A stretch of DNA of 64,000 nucleotides from Pardosa pseudoannulata (GCA_032207245.1 CM063505.1:177400030-177464029), one strand, 5' to 3'. Counted from the stretch's first letter, positions 1-12,305 are shown. Notes: generated from the letters alone by a model not told the origin. Translations and numbers: made by a program.

Positions 1-49
1 TGTCCTGGTCGTCTGCATACTGTCCCACTAGTTTTAAATTGACTCCTGG

Positions 50-448
50 TGTTATGTTCAATTCCCTAGTGTAGCATTACGCTACTGGAAAACTTTTAAT
101 ATGTATTTGCTTGTGTATTACGGCTCTCTCTGACGTCAGTCGAACGTGTTCTTTGCTATCTGGGGGTCCCCATGCCTCCATTCTCTCCTCCCTAACCTCT
201 CCTCTAGAAAAGACAGAGATAGGGGTGTGGGGGATTTCGAGTGACGTCACGAGGGCCAAGCGTCGTTTGGTGTGGGAGAAGACGCTGAGAGTTGTTGTCC
301 GGCGGGCGAGGATGAATGTGCCTTGCCGAGAATGTAAATGATGTAAATATTTGTATATACCAGAATAAATCCTTCTTTATCTCCACCTCTTTTGTGTTTG
401 ATGTGTCATCCTCATGAGATCTTTGAAGAACCCTGCTCGACCATAACA
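50..448 (+). mobile_element. LTR of an LTR retrotransposon (family LTR-4)
   Basis: The segment begins TGTTATG and ends CATAACA, the short inverted TG...CA termini expected of an LTR. An AATAAA polyadenylation signal lies near 365, followed by a T-rich stretch, which suits an R-U5 region. The 5-bp flanks (CCTGG and CTACC) do not match, so this may be the 3' LTR of an element whose interior lies left of the window, or a recombined LTR. No primer-binding site is recognisable to the right. The short ORFs across it on both strands are not retained as genes. The GC content is higher than in the flanks. Family assignment is not possible from the LTR alone. Confidence 0.55.
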
Positions 449-2551
449 CTACCAAACTTACCTATTTTAGAGCTTTGACGTTACACTAGCAACTTGAGTT
501 TGGGACTGGCCTGCCTCAAGTCTACCCACAATTCTCCACCACTTACCCTCGTCTAAACGATGATGTTATTCATTTCACCTAAAAACCAGCAAGAAACAAC
601 ACGATTATTCAAAAATGCACTAAAATCTGCTACTGTGTTGAACAGTGGAATGAGATGAACAGCTCGATGCAGACTTTTATACCTCCTGCTGGCCTAGCAA
701 CACCCACAAAAATACGTAAGCTTATCGCAGGGCCAATAGCGCCACGGTAACCATATATGGCAATCAACTGTCCAAGTTTTGTGCGGTATTTTTAGAGAAA
801 TGTGCGAAAATGCTTTCTATCTCTTAAGTGGCTAATAAGATCGGGACCTACTGCTTAAAGCCGATTTGGAGGGTGACTTCACAATTCACCTAAACAATTT
901 CCGACAATGAGTGCAAATTTTATATCTATAAACAAACCTCTTTCCTGTTTTACACGTACACCGTACGGGCTCGGCTTCCGTGCCTTTAATGATTAGCCCA
1001 TAAGGCGTACGGACAATTCGACTTTTTTATCGTTTTCACTGTTTTGGCTCTATCTTTTGTATTTTTAATGCCAAATTGATCCTATAGATGTCCATAAGAT
1101 GTTAGTTTTATAACTGCATTCTGTTTGGCTTAAACGCAATAAAGAGAGATAGAATTTCAAACTATCGTAGTTTATTCATATTTTCTATTACGAATGAAAC
1201 TGCCAATTTTTTTGTCGAAATTGCTAACTCAACTCTCCACAAGCATTGCATATCATCTTTTATAGTTGTTTGTACCATCCAATGAGCGGTCACTACAAGT
1301 CACAAAATTTAGGTTTCTTTTGTTATTTATGCAAAATTAGTTTTGAAGAGAGCCACAGTTTTTCTTTCTATTGTTAGATACAATGAAATCTGTGAATGGC
1401 AATATTTTCTTTGATATTGCGAATGCAAAATCACCAAGCTTCTAGGTATTATATATTTAAAAAATATTTTAAATTATACGAATAAATCTAAGGTCTATAT
1501 CATAGATCTTATTTATAGATATTTAAATACTATTTAAGATTTTATACCACGCAAACTACCCGCATAAACATCGAATTTGCAAATGATCAAACTGTCTGTA
1601 ACAATATTTTTCTACGTCTCTACAGTACCATAATAGAGAAGTTTGTCAGTATTAGTTACACAAAGAGACGCGAAACGTTATAAACAATACTATAGGGAAG
1701 CAGTTACGTTCTGTTACAGCCTCAAAATGTTTAGGACTCCTTGGTGTACGAACTGATGAAATAAGATTATAAATAACTTCTGCTATTTTTTTCAGTTAAA
1801 GTTATGCTAATCATTCCTTAAATGTTTTCTTTCATACCACAATATTTTAAGCGAATTAAGTATTAATTGCTTTCCGCTTTCACACTCTTTTACTTTGTAA
1901 GAAAATGGTGGAGCATTATTATTGGCAAAGCAGGTCGTAATGAAAGATAATTTATCATTTTTCATTGAAAGGCAGAGATTTCTGAAACTGTCTGAAAAAT
2001 AATTTCTATTGCCTAAATTGTATTGCGTCACTCCTTTGGAAATTTTTTTAATAAATGAAGATAAATGTGTTACAGCAATAAATTACTAAAATAAGAAGAA
2101 CAGATATATTATAAAAAATAATTAATATTTATTTCACAAAAATTATTAAATTACACTTCTTTATTATGCGTTATTTTTTTTGTTGTTTTTATAAGTGAAA
2201 TAATAATTGTGAACTTAATTTGAATAATCTAAATTCATTTTCCTAATTTTTTAAGTTTAGTTAATCTCATTAATAAACCTTTTTTTTTAACCTTTCTAAA
2301 ATGGCTGGACCATTCTGGACGGAATTTTATATGGAAATTCAGGTTATCTTGCAAAAGGTTGAAGCTGGACAAATTATTTGGAGGTCAACAACGTGTACCA
2401 CTTTTACGAATTATCATAAAGGCGCGTTTTTCTCTCTATTCATTTTTCAGATCTTTCCACTGCTATCGAGAATATTCTCACTGTGTAAGTGAACAGCTTC
2501 AAAAGGTTTCGTATAAGTTAAAAGAGCTAGAACACCTAGTCATCTTCCTAC
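449..2551. other. AT-rich interval without a recognisable gene
   Basis: Unremarkable AT-rich sequence apart from a short SINE fragment at 828-872 and a small stem at about 961-1012, whose ends read CCGTAC and GTACGG. No ORF above about 75 codons and no recognised protein similarity. Confidence 0.6.
828..872 (-). repeat. SINE fragment (tRNA-derived family, 3' body)
   Basis: The words GGGACCTACTGCTTAAAGCC and the preceding CTAATAAGATC match, in reverse orientation, the middle of the tRNA-derived SINE seen intact at 28455-28631. The tRNA-like head and the tail are missing. This is a truncated, old copy. Confidence 0.55.
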
Positions 2552-2658
2552 TGTGAAGCCTTCAATGTTCTTATGTCAAGAGGTAGCGTGAAGAAGGATC
2601 ACAGACATTACAGAATTGGAATCACTTTTATTTTCAGGAGTAAATACTGTTTATATAC

Positions 2659-3369
2659 TGTGAAGACTCCCCTTTGTCCGAGCACGCGCCAAAACAGCTA
2701 ATCGGAGTACACCTGTTTACCAGGACAATAGCGTGGCGTCGCAGAGTCTGGGATCTTGACAATCGGACTGAATAGACGAATACGCCCCTGATGGATCTCG
2801 TTAATGAATGCTCGGAAATTCCGTAAAGGGACAGCCAGCGAATGAGAATTCAGTTAAAAAATATAACTGTAACTTTAGCTGGAGTTCTCAAGTAACTGGG
2901 ATCTTAACTGATCCCAAAAAACAGTTGGCGGGACCGTAACTGACCCCCCAGGTATAAAAAGCCTACAATTTTGCGACTCAGGGCTTTTCGTCATTTTTTA
3001 CCTAGGTGTGTTGACCTCGTGGAGGCTTTCGCATTTTGTTACCGGAGGCACCTTGCTAGTTCGGGAGATTCGTAAAGTCCGGTCCTATAGGTCTCGGATA
3101 CCGAACGGGGGATAAATTGGGTTTGATTGCATCCTGAAAAGCCTCCCCACTTGTGAGAGATTATTAAATCTCTTGTTTTCCTTTCGACTGTGATCGTCAT
3201 GAGGAAGTTATACCGGCAACCATCCTTTGCAGTTCTACATGATTTGGGAATTAAAATTCCCTTGCAAATAGCCGTAGTTAATCAAGAATAAAAGAAATTT
3301 CCAATTTTATCTTTCACTGTGATCCATTCTTCACGTTATCTCTCACTCGAGAATATTGAAGTCGTCACA
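2659..3369 (+). mobile_element. LTR-1 copy A, plus strand, nested in copy B
   Basis: It begins TGTGAAGACTCC and ends GAAGTCGTCACA, giving complementary TGTGA/TCACA termini. A TATA-like box, GGTATAAAAAGCC, lies at about 2951-2963 and an AATAAA signal at 3287-3292, in the order U3-R-U5 expected of an LTR. No internal retrotransposon sequence flanks it, so it is probably a solo LTR. It sits exactly between the two blocks of inverted copy B. The flanking 4-5 bp (ATAC and AAGG) do not form a clean target duplication, so the junctions may have decayed or changed by later recombination. Confidence 0.7.
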
Positions 3370-3661
3370 AAGGAATTCTAATATCCAAAAACAAATCGAA
3401 ATGTAAAGAATTCTTGCTTGGACAACATATCCATGATGATCACAGTCGTAAAAAAGAATTAAGTATTCTCACACGCTGGGGAGACTTTTCCAGGGTGCAA
3501 CTTGAACCCCGTTCGGTGTCCGAGACCTGCCGTTCCTTATATGAGCGGGCCTTACGAGTCTCCCGAACGTAATTGCTAAAAGGCTGGCTCCAGTCAAAAG
3601 TCGCGGAAGCCTCCACGAGGTCAAAGCACCTACGTAAAAATGTCGAAAATCCCCGAGTCGA

Positions 3662-3963
3662 CATAGATCTTGATGGTGGAACTGGGTACCTAGGCCGAAG
3701 GCCGAATTCCCTGTTGCAAGATATCAATTCCTTGCTGGGTGTCATTCTTTTAAGTGCAACAAATAATTTAAGGTGAATTTCAATGAAAATAAGGGACCCT
3801 TAACGGTTAAATAAGATAAAATTTAAGAATTAAAAGATACAAAGTGAAATTAGAAAGAGTTAAAACTTGTGCGTTTAATTAAGTAAAGAAACTTTAAGGT
3901 AAAAAACAATATTTTTTCAAATAATTAAGAGAAGAAAAGATAGATATAAGTTAAAATACCCGT
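3662..3963. repeat. Insert of about 300 bp inside LTR-1 copy B
   Basis: Comparing copy B with copies A and C shows extra sequence between the AAATCCCCGAG side and the TCGCAAAATTCTAGGC side. The insert is GC-balanced at its left end (contains GGTACCTAGGCCGAAGGCC) and very A-rich at its right end (3780-3960), which could suit a retroposed fragment with an A-rich tail. No coding similarity was recognised. Exact edges are uncertain by several bases. Confidence 0.4.
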
Positions 3964-4072
3964 GTCGCAAAATTCTAGGCTTTTTATACCTGGGAGTCAG
4001 TTACGATTTCATCAACCGTTTTCTGGTCATGTTACGATCCCAGTTACCTGAGAACTCCAGTTAAGGTTATTC

Positions 4073-5886
4073 GGTGTCGTGGTTTGTTTTCGCAGGGCCT
4101 TAGAAGGAGGATGTGCTCTCCTAGTACTCAAGTTTCAGACACTATCAACCGAAAAGAAGGAGAGATCTGCAAGAGTGCAGCGGAGTTTAGAGAGTTCGAA
4201 TCAAGATAGGGGGGCCAGCACTCTCTTGTTAATGAACAAAGGGGGTTTTAAAATTCAATTAGATACTATAATATTTGATTTCTTTAATTTTGTTTTAAAA
4301 TGTTGTAAATAAAAGGTGTTGTCCATTCTGATTGCTTATTTGAGGATATCCAACGAATGAAAATACCTGAACAAGTAAATATAGAAAGATATGTTCAGTT
4401 TACATAATTTAAGAAAGTCACAAAATTCTATATATTTATTAACATTTTCTGGATACTTTACCTGAAATAGTTAAGGTTACAGCTAGTTAATAGTCGAATT
4501 TCATTCGCTATTGCAGATAAAAGAAAATTCATTAATGATAGGAGAAAAAATGAAACCAGTTTCTCCAATTTATATTAAGCAGGTGGGACCCAGCTCAGTA
4601 TTTCAAGTGTTTGGATAAAAAATACTTCAAATACATTTTCACCTCAATTGCAATAAGCTTAAATAAATCTTTTATCGATAAACAAAAGAATTTTTCTGTC
4701 ATTCTTAATTTGAGTATATCCAAGTAATAAAAATTAAAAAAGTATTCTAAACAAATGATATGTTCCATAAAATTATATATTATGTTTTTTCAGTCATGAA
4801 CAAATCGAAAATAAAGAAATAGTGGACAATTTACTAATTTATAAAAAATTAGGGATACTTTATCTCTGAAAGAGTTGCATATATAAAATTTCATATGCAG
4901 ATAAAGAATACTGAAATGCTATGAGAAAAATGAAACCATAAAGCTTAATTTATATGCACAGCTCATTGGGTATTTTCATTTTATAAAGGAAATATTTCAA
5001 ATGAATTTGCCTTCAAGGTTTGCTACTAAAGTTTTTTAAAATTTTCCGTAACATTCAATTTTTTATCCCTTTAAAAGGCATACAGAAAAATTCTTTCTGA
5101 GAAATTCATGTTCCATAAAGGAACATTCTCATAATTTTTACTAAGTGAATAAAACCGAACGGAAAGTTATGAAAATAGAACAAAGGCGGAATTTAGTTAC
5201 AGTTAATGTTTCTAAAGGCGACACTTGAAGAAAAGTCTATTTGCATATAAATTGAATTTTAAATAGAGTTTCCATAGAATATGCATAGTCTGCGTAGCAT
5301 TGAAAGAGCACCTGCTGGTGTGTTATTATATGTAGATATGTTTTTTTCAAATTTATCAATGCTATATGTTTCACCACAAAAGCATATTTTTACAAATTTA
5401 CTTTTGTTGGTCCCTTATATACTGCATTCTATCATTTAATAACTAAAAATTTTTGCATTTAAAATTCCTCTTTTAATAAGATGTAGTCTTTTAGTAAGAT
5501 GTTTTGATAAGATGCATATTTAGAAATACTTGTGAAGAAAAAGGAACAGCTAAAAAGTTGACCATAACAAAAGGGTTCCAGAAAGGACACTATCCATGAC
5601 TCCATGACTAAAAAACCCCACATTTAACCCTTAATTTGACAAGATGTTTTTTCAAATATTTTTTAATTTCTATTATTTTCCCATGTCTGTATAGACATTA
5701 GGATCTCTGTAAAATAAACAAAAAAATATATCATTTTCCATTTTTGAGATAATTAATGTCCGCTGTGGCGAAGACTGACAATTATGTTATATAGTAGTTA
5801 TAAATATACATGTTCGGTGTAGCGGCCAGACTTAGCCAAATTACGGGTTAACATTAAGTATATAATTAAAAATATCTATAAAGGTA
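4073..5886. other. AT-rich interval; possible 3' exon-like patch at its start
   Basis: Position 4096 follows a pyrimidine-rich AG (TTTGTTTTCGCAG), an open frame continues to 4312, and AATAAA overlaps the stop region at about 4308. This looks like the end of a transcription unit, but the frame has no recognisable domain and could equally be part of a decayed element next to LTR copy B. The rest (4320-5886) is AT-rich with no feature I can support. Confidence 0.25.
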
Positions 5887-6512
5887 GCTGATTAAATCGA
5901 CCCGATTCCAACTACATCAGTAGTACAAGCATTAAAGAGCAATGCTAAAAAACTATAGAGGTTAAGTTACATTGGAGAGCGCCATCTTGTGTGCAGGCAA
6001 ATCCAAAGAGTTACACTGATCGAGATATTTTCTACAACTGGCGAATGCATTTGTACAGATTGCAATAATTTTCTCTGACCAATATTCCAGTATTTTGCAT
6101 CGCAGATAAGTCTTAAATTTCTTTCTTTAGAAATTTTTACTATGAACAAGTTTTCGTTTAAAACATAAAGTTACAAATATTCATCCCGAAATTGACCCGA
6201 AATCGACCCCGATCCCCCCCGATTGAAATCGACCAGATTCCAACTACATCAGTAGTACAAGCACTAAAGAGCAATGCTGAAAATCTATAGAGGTTAAGTT
6301 ATATTGGAGAGAGTCATCTTGTGTGCAAGCAAATCCAAAGAGTTACACTGATCGAGATATTTTCTACAACTGGCGAATGCATTTGTACAGATTGCAATAA
6401 TTTTCTCTGACCAATATTCCAGTATTTTCCATTGCAGTTAAGTCCTAAACTTCTTTCTTTAAATATTTTTACTATGAACAAGTTTTCGTTTAAAACGAAA
6501 AGTTACAAACAT
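5887..6512. repeat. Two-copy direct tandem duplication, unit about 332 bp
   Basis: GATTCCAACTACATCAG at 5904 recurs at 6236, and the match continues through TTGGAGAG, CATCTTGTGTGC, CACTGATCGAGATATTTTC, the CCAATATTCCAGTATTTT region and GAACAAGTTTTCGTTTAAAAC. The copies are about 5887-6180 and 6219-6512 and differ by scattered substitutions. The junction (6187-6221) holds a short CGAAATTGACC/CGAAATCGACC repetition with a C8 run. No ORF spans it convincingly. It is probably a simple segmental duplication. Confidence 0.85.
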
Positions 6513-7209
6513 TTTCCATTCATGTTTTACAAGAATCAGATTTGATCCAAAGAGATTGCGTACGTCACTAATTGCGATTTTCATTGATGACTCACTAATA
6601 CAAAGAGTCCCGATGACACAGAAGTCTGAAGCGTAAACCCTACAATGCCCCAGGAAGTCTGCGTTACTTCTCAACGAGATGCAGATGACTGAAAATCTGT
6701 TTAAAATTCCTCACGAGTTTTATAAGAATTTCCACATGATCAGCTTTAGAATAAAGAACTTTTATATTTCTCTTTTAGGGTTTCAACTGGCATTAAAGGA
6801 ATTTTGTTCCTAAATTCCTATCCTGTCAACAGTAATGTATATTTTATGACCGTACCATTTGAGGGTTAAAAGATTTTCCTTAAGGTTTAAACCCTTTCGC
6901 TCACTTAAACTTTTTATAATGCTCCTAATTTAAAAAAGAAAAACTAGTTTAAAATAATTCTTCACAAAACGTAAGTTTAATGACACCGATACAAGTAGGC
7001 TACATATGTGGCAGCAAATTTGATTGAGTTTGCGATAAAAGTTGGGTTTACAGTTGATACCTCAATTTCAACGAATGGAATACAAAAATATATTGATACG
7101 GCTTCATTCTTATCGCTTTTTGGAATACCATTTATAAAAATGCAAAACTCTAATTTAAAATTTATCTTCCCAATATACTGTCTATTCTTTTTCATTTCTT
7201 TAGAGTATT
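6513..7209. other. AT-rich interval, nothing recognised
   Basis: No ORF with recognisable similarity. The overlapping ORFs at about 6977-7310 run into the hAT element beginning at 7218 and look like chance frames. Confidence 0.5.
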
Positions 7210-7217
7210 GTTTAGAG

Positions 7218-7907
7218 CAGGCATGCCCAACTGGGCCGAAACTTTTTGAGGCCCAATTGCAGTTTTCAACTGTCTATATAGTTTTAGTCATTTTGACTAT
7301 ATACAGTTGAAACATAGAAATTTAGTTGTTAATCTTTGCAATAATAAATATCACATATTATGTACGTTAACACTTGATAGTAACCAACGTAAACCTGGTC
7401 TTTGAGTAGGGTTGGACAGGTTACGTTGAAATTTGTGTGTTCTAGAATATTCTGACAATCAGCCATTACTTATACAACCAGCTGACTCGAGTTACATGCA
7501 CGTGCTCTGTCCGACCAGTCAGTGGAAGTTGTATGAAAAGAAAGTTATAAATTATATTTATGTCTATTGTGAAGTTATCCTTAATTGTAAGGAATAATTA
7601 AAGGTATTGTTTATTTAGAAAACGCAAGCTAACGGGTTTGAAATTCTAACCTCAAAAATGTTTAATCTGATGTATAAAACAGTACAGTAGTGATATAAGT
7701 GAACTTTAGTATGATCAATGGCTTCTAGATTTATGTTTTTTTAACAGATATAACAATGAAACTAAATGAACTAAATCAGAAGTTACAAGATGAAAATAAA
7801 TTACTGAAAACCAATGAAAAAAATGCATATTTTGAATATTGCACGACAATAAAAAATCTTGAATGATTTTCTGTTTTATTTTTACCGATTTGGGTTGGGC
7901 ACCCCTG
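7218..7907 (+). mobile_element. Internally deleted hAT-family DNA transposon
   Basis: The element begins CAGGCATGCCCAAC and ends GTTGGGCACCCCTG, so the 14-bp terminal inverted repeats match at 12 of 14 positions. It is flanked on both sides by GTTTAGAG (7210-7217 and 7908-7915), a perfect 8-bp target-site duplication, which is diagnostic of hAT elements. At 690 bp it is far too short for a full element (typically 2.5-5 kb), so it depends on transposase in trans. A short remnant of transposase coding sequence survives near the right end. Confidence 0.88.
7756..7866 (+). pseudogene. hAT transposase fragment
   Basis: A 36-codon frame opens with MKLNELNQKLQDENKLL and ends in a stop just before the right terminus of the hAT element. 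'LNELN.KLQ..NKL' followed by a short helical stretch resembles the region before the C-terminal dimerisation domain in the hAT transposases related to GTF2IRD2-like proteins. The rest of the transposase is missing. The family assignment rests on this short motif plus the hAT ends around it. Confidence 0.6.
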
Positions 7908-8233
7908 GTTTAGAGTATTACGGGTAACTTCGGGACTCAATGATCCAAGTTCGAGGATGAAGCAGAAATTATAAAATGATATTTTAGGAAATAAGGTTGT
8001 GTTTGGAAAGGAGATATGAATTGGCTGTTTCCCAAAATTAAAATGACACTGACAGGAATTCAATTTGAATGCAGAAAAGACATTATGAAGAAAGATACAA
8101 TCCAATTGAACGCCTTTTCAAATTACCCCCCTCCCCCTCATTCCCATAACTGTTCTCACAATGATAAGATTGCTGATTAAACGGGTGAAATCTTATACTG
8201 AATTTTATTTCGGTGCAATAAGAGATGCGATAA

Positions 8234-8410
8234 GAGATGATGACCGAATGGATAGGGTGCTGCTATTAAGTACTGGAGTTTGAATGGTTTGAATTAAACG
8301 AGTGGCATGGATGTTCACAGTTGGTAGGAATCTGCTTGAAGCAGTAAACCAAAGTCTAGTCAAGACTCATTTAGCAAAAAGTAGACCTTAGCTCTCGAAA
8401 CCAAATCAAA
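8234..8410 (+). repeat. Old diverged copy of the tRNA-derived SINE
   Basis: ATGACCGAATGGATAGGGTGCTG at the left resembles the A-box region of the younger SINE copies. GGCATGGATGTTCACAG, CTGCTTGAAGCAGTA and AGTAGACCTTAGCTCTCGAAA then follow in the same order as in 28455-28631. The B-box region is badly decayed (GAATGGTTTGAATTAAAC). No target duplication is visible. Confidence 0.65.
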
Positions 8411-8514
8411 AATACTTATAACTGGACTGAAAAGTGTGATATTTCTGTGAATAAATGTATTAATGCATGTATCAAATTATGCAATATAATTCTATTGCAT
8501 TAAGGCATATACGC

Positions 8515-9242
8515 TCTGAAGACTCCTATTTGTTCAGATCAGCTGATCGCCAAATCAGCTGATCGGAAATCCCACCTATTGACCAGTTTACAATAGTGCG
8601 GCGTCGCAGAGTCTGGGATGTCGACAGTTTGATTTGATAGGCGTTATGCCCCTGATCGGACACGTTAATGATTCCTCGGGAATTCTTGAATCAGGACAGC
8701 TAGCTAAGAGAATTCAACTAAACAAACTAGCTGTAACCTTAGCTGTAGTTCTCAGGTAACTGGAATCGTAACTGACCAAAAAACGGTTGGCGGGACCGTA
8801 ATTGACCCCCCAGGTATAAAAAGCCTAGAATTTTGATACTCGGAGCTTTTCGAGATTTTTTATATGTAGGTGCTTTGACCTCGTGGTGGCTTTCCCGTCT
8901 TTTGACCGGAGCCAGCTTTTTAGTGATTCGTAAATCCGCTCATATAAGGAGCGGCAGGGTCTAGGATACCGAACGGGGGATAGATTGGGTTGCATTGCAC
9001 CTTGGAAGAGCCTCCCCATTTGTGAGATTATTTAATCTTTTATTTTCCCGACTGTGATCGTCGTGGCAATTCAGTGCCAGCCGAAATTCCTCTACATTTT
9101 CGCTTGTTTTGGGGAGAATAAGAATCCCGATGTATATATAACCGTATTTACTCTAGAAAGAATAAAAGTAATTTCCAGTTTTATGTTGGCTGTGATCCTT
9201 CTTCACGCTACCTCTTTACTCGAGAACATTGAAGTCGTCACA
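8515..9242 (+). mobile_element. LTR-1 copy C
   Basis: Same family and orientation as copy A: TCTGAAGACTCC at the left (terminal G lost), GTCTGGGATG, the AACTGGAATCGTAACTGACC block, a TATA-like box GGTATAAAAAGCC at about 8813-8825, ACCGAACGGGGGATA, AATAAA at 9161-9166 and the end GAAGTCGTCACA. No retrotransposon interior is attached, so this is a solo LTR. The flanks (TACGC and AACAG) do not form a target duplication. The minus-strand ORF at 8825-9019 is a shadow of the LTR. Confidence 0.7.
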
Positions 9243-9839
9243 AACAGCTAGTATTCATAATCACCACATAATCATCAAAATTCATAATCATGTCCACAGT
9301 TAATACCTCGTGTATGACTTTGTTTAAAATATCGGTTAATATGAAGAAATATATAGGTATTATCAAATATGGAAAGTATATAAAAATATATTGAAGTTTA
9401 AAAACAACTATTTGTGCGTCTTTTATTTATTTATAAATATTATTTAGATATTTATAAGCACTTACATTTTTTTTTTGTAAATTTTAGAGCAAATCTTTCT
9501 CTAAAATTTCGCAAATTTTCTGATAAGAGAATGCATTGCAATATATTATGTACATTTATTGTACGGTCTTTACTTAACTAATATACATATTTTATATGAA
9601 TCTGTAATACTATGATACAAAAAATAAATTAATATAATTAGAAAACGATTGGTAGAAATTTCTGACAAATAAAATTTGTCAGTCGTAAGAGGTATGGTGT
9701 TGAGTTTATTAGACGTGATAATTAGAAACATGAGGTTTGAATGTGTGATGCCCGCCTTTATTTGGGAAAATCCCACTGTACCTTTGACGTAATACCCGGA
9801 TGAGGTAAAAACAAAATTCGTCAAGCTATTAACACTTAA
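9243..9839. other. AT-rich interval, nothing recognised
   Basis: No supported feature. The minus-strand ORF at 9570-9824 is low complexity and not retained. Confidence 0.5.
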
Positions 9840-10210
9840 TACATACCTATGACTTTTATTTTATTTTACTTATTTATTTTAATTTATTCTCTTAATGCAT
9901 ACCTATTTATTTTATTTTGCTTATTTATTTTATTCACTTAATGTATATCTATTTCTTTTATTTTATTTTACTTATAATTTATTCACTTAATACATACCCA
10001 TTTATTTTATTTTATTTTACTTATAATTTATTCACTTAATACATACCTCTTTCTTTTATTTTATTATACTCATTTGTTTTATTTTATTCAGTTAATACAT
10101 ACCTATTTCTTTTCTTTTACTTATTTATTTTATTTTATTTTATTTATTTTATTCACTTAACACATACACATTTCTTTTCTTTTCTTTTATTTAATTAGTA
10201 CATACCTATT
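9840..10210. repeat. Minisatellite, about eight units of 45-65 bp
   Basis: Each unit starts near AATACATACCTATTTCTTTT, continues with a variable TTTTA/TTTTC run and ACTTAT, and ends TTATTCACTT. Starts are recognisable near 9837, 9893, 9939, 9988, 10038, 10095, 10159 and 10198. Length differences come mainly from the pyrimidine run. No coding potential. Confidence 0.85.
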
Positions 10211-12305
10211 TCTTTTATTTCTATTTTAATTCATTATCCATCGCATTGTTTACATGTACATTACCTGCCATTTGAACGATTATGGTATGTTTAGTGTTAA
10301 GCAGTAATTTGCATTCTATTGTTATGCTACAAAATGTGTTTGCTAACTTGCATTCCGAATAAATAAGAACACGAGAAATATCCCGAGATATTCTTTTCCA
10401 AGAGAGTTCCTCGTATCTCACCTGCAACTGTAGAAGCATAGCCTACGAATGGCTTTTATGCGTGTGTCGTAATGTTGTGCCCCCTCCTTTTTTCTATCAG
10501 GATTTCTCACGAACTAAGCGCCTGCCTGCGTGCAAAAGGCACTAGCTTCGTTGCACAGGCCGACAGCTGGCACCCACAAACGTGGCTTCTCTCGTGCATA
10601 GGAAGTAGCTTAGGCCTCTTTTCACAGTGCGTATGAATGAAAACACTTTGCATGTCTCTCATTTCTACCGGAGGTTCTAAAAAAAGAGTCTCTTCCGTTT
10701 TTCTTTCTGTTCGAAAAAAATAGAATGGAACGATCAGAGCGAAACCGGTGACAACTGCGGACACCAATTAAGACTTATAGTTTATAGCATGTGATGCAGT
10801 TCTTGCTGAATATGTGTAGAAGTAATTTCATTTTTCAGTCGTCACAAAAACTAAATTTTTGTTTTTCCTTGTATGTCTCCTATAGCATAACTACGGCTGC
10901 TTTGACAATAATAATAATTTTTAGCTTTTTAAACCGACAATACTTACATATATTTTCTGATAAATGTGAATTTTCTGAGATATTTACATTGTAATGACTG
11001 TTTCAATCATTTATTAATGTTATGTATTTTGTTTTGTTGTTTATCCTCGAACTCAATGTCTTACATTTTGTACTGTTATGTTTTATGCTCAGTGTGCTAT
11101 GTTTTGTTTTTGTAGTATAATTTAGTTGCATTTTTGTGGCAACACTTTTTTTGTAGTTTAAAAAGAGAATTTTCCGAATGATAACCGCATGTTGCTGCTG
11201 GCATTATGATTATTAAAATCAGTTCAAAGACAAATGTTATTGTCTACGTGTTCTGTTTGTGTTATTGATCCGCGTCGACAATGACTCTTGAGACAAAATA
11301 CATCACAGAAAAAAAACCCCAAGTTTCTTACAAAAAAGTAATTAAATAAAATACAAAGTTATAAATAAAGGTATTTACAAATTTATGTACAAATTCAGTC
11401 TTTCAATAAACATGCGTTCTGACCAAACACGAGATCTGGAGAAAACTGGTCCTAACACCTAAACGCTGTAGATGAAAACCGTCTATCAGTAACGCAAAAC
11501 CATTCGCTAAGTCCGGAACAGTTGTCCGGCTGCTGTCCTCTATTATCGACGGTCAACCGGGTCAACCTTTCACCTCCAGTCTCCAAAATATTACCATATC
11601 TCCTCTGTCTGCGTCCTTATTTAAACTCATTAAAGGGGCAGTTCTTAAAGCCTCTTCCATAGTTGATTCGTCGGAACTGCTGAAAATGGAGTCTCATTCC
11701 ATCTAAGCGGCGCATTAATGGCATCTTCTAGACTGGGTCCAACCTTGGGAAATTCCGTAGGTCGGCAATATTAGAGGGGTTCAAAAACTTTTCAATCACC
11801 GTTCTATAGACATTTGCGAAACAAGAAGTCTACAAAACGTCCTATGTCGAATTGGTTTTTACACATTTCACCAGTAACTGTCCGTTACCCCTTTTGTCAC
11901 CACAGTAGAAGTTGACAGGGAGTGTTATACTCTATGTAGATAGATGCATTGACTAATGAAGAGGCATTTGGCTCGTTACAACATCTATCAGAACGCTAGT
12001 ACTTGCGCTCGTGAATTCTACGTCTGTCAGAATGCGTTCTATACTTGCGGTAGATATTTATTATAAGGGCATCAGAATAGGTAATTCTCATCTCACCCGT
12101 TTAGATGGAAAGGTTGCTAAATTGCATTTTTTTTAACAGGTAGCGACCGTGTTACACGATAAGAAACAGGAAAACGCAACGCTCATTACCCTAACAATTT
12201 TGTCGAGATATACTACAAGTGGCCATCCAATTACCATAGCAGTGTAGTACAAACTTATTTTCTTTCCATTTGTATAAGCTGTATTATCGTAAATTATGTA
12301 GTTTG
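10211..12305. other. Interval without confirmed genes; GC-richer patches
   Basis: A minus-strand frame at 10507-10757 is open for about 85 codons. It follows a possible acceptor (GGTGTCCGCAG in minus sense) and begins with a short hydrophobic stretch (TGFALIVPFYFF), but no domain is recognised. The region 11440-12130 is GC-richer than its surroundings and non-repetitive within the window, with no long frame. It may be an unrecognised element or regulatory sequence. Confidence 0.3.

Larger units (their letters stand above)
2552..4072 (-). mobile_element. LTR-1 copy B, minus strand, split by copy A
   Basis: Copy B lies on the minus strand as two blocks, 2552-2658 and 3370 to about 4072. The left block (AGAGGTAGCGTGAAGAAGG and onward) is the reverse complement of the 3' end of copy C at 8515-9242. 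The right block continues the same LTR backward through the AACGGG motif, the TATA-box region (about 3980-3995 on the reverse strand) and the GAGAACTCCAG motif, then stops, so the 5' end is missing. Copy A fills the gap between the blocks. Within the right block, about 300 bp (3662-3963) is absent from the other copies and looks like a second insertion. Similarity to copies A and C is clear but diverged. Confidence 0.7.

Noticed and set aside
961..1012. Riboswitch- or terminator-like stem with CCGTAC/GTACGG ends
   Set aside because: A short isolated inverted pair in eukaryotic AT-rich DNA with no gene beside it; no functional reading is justified.
10507..10757. Minus-strand exon with a short hydrophobic start
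   Set aside because: Open for about 85 codons after a possible acceptor, but the pyrimidine tract is poor and no domain or partner exon is seen. Kept only as a note.
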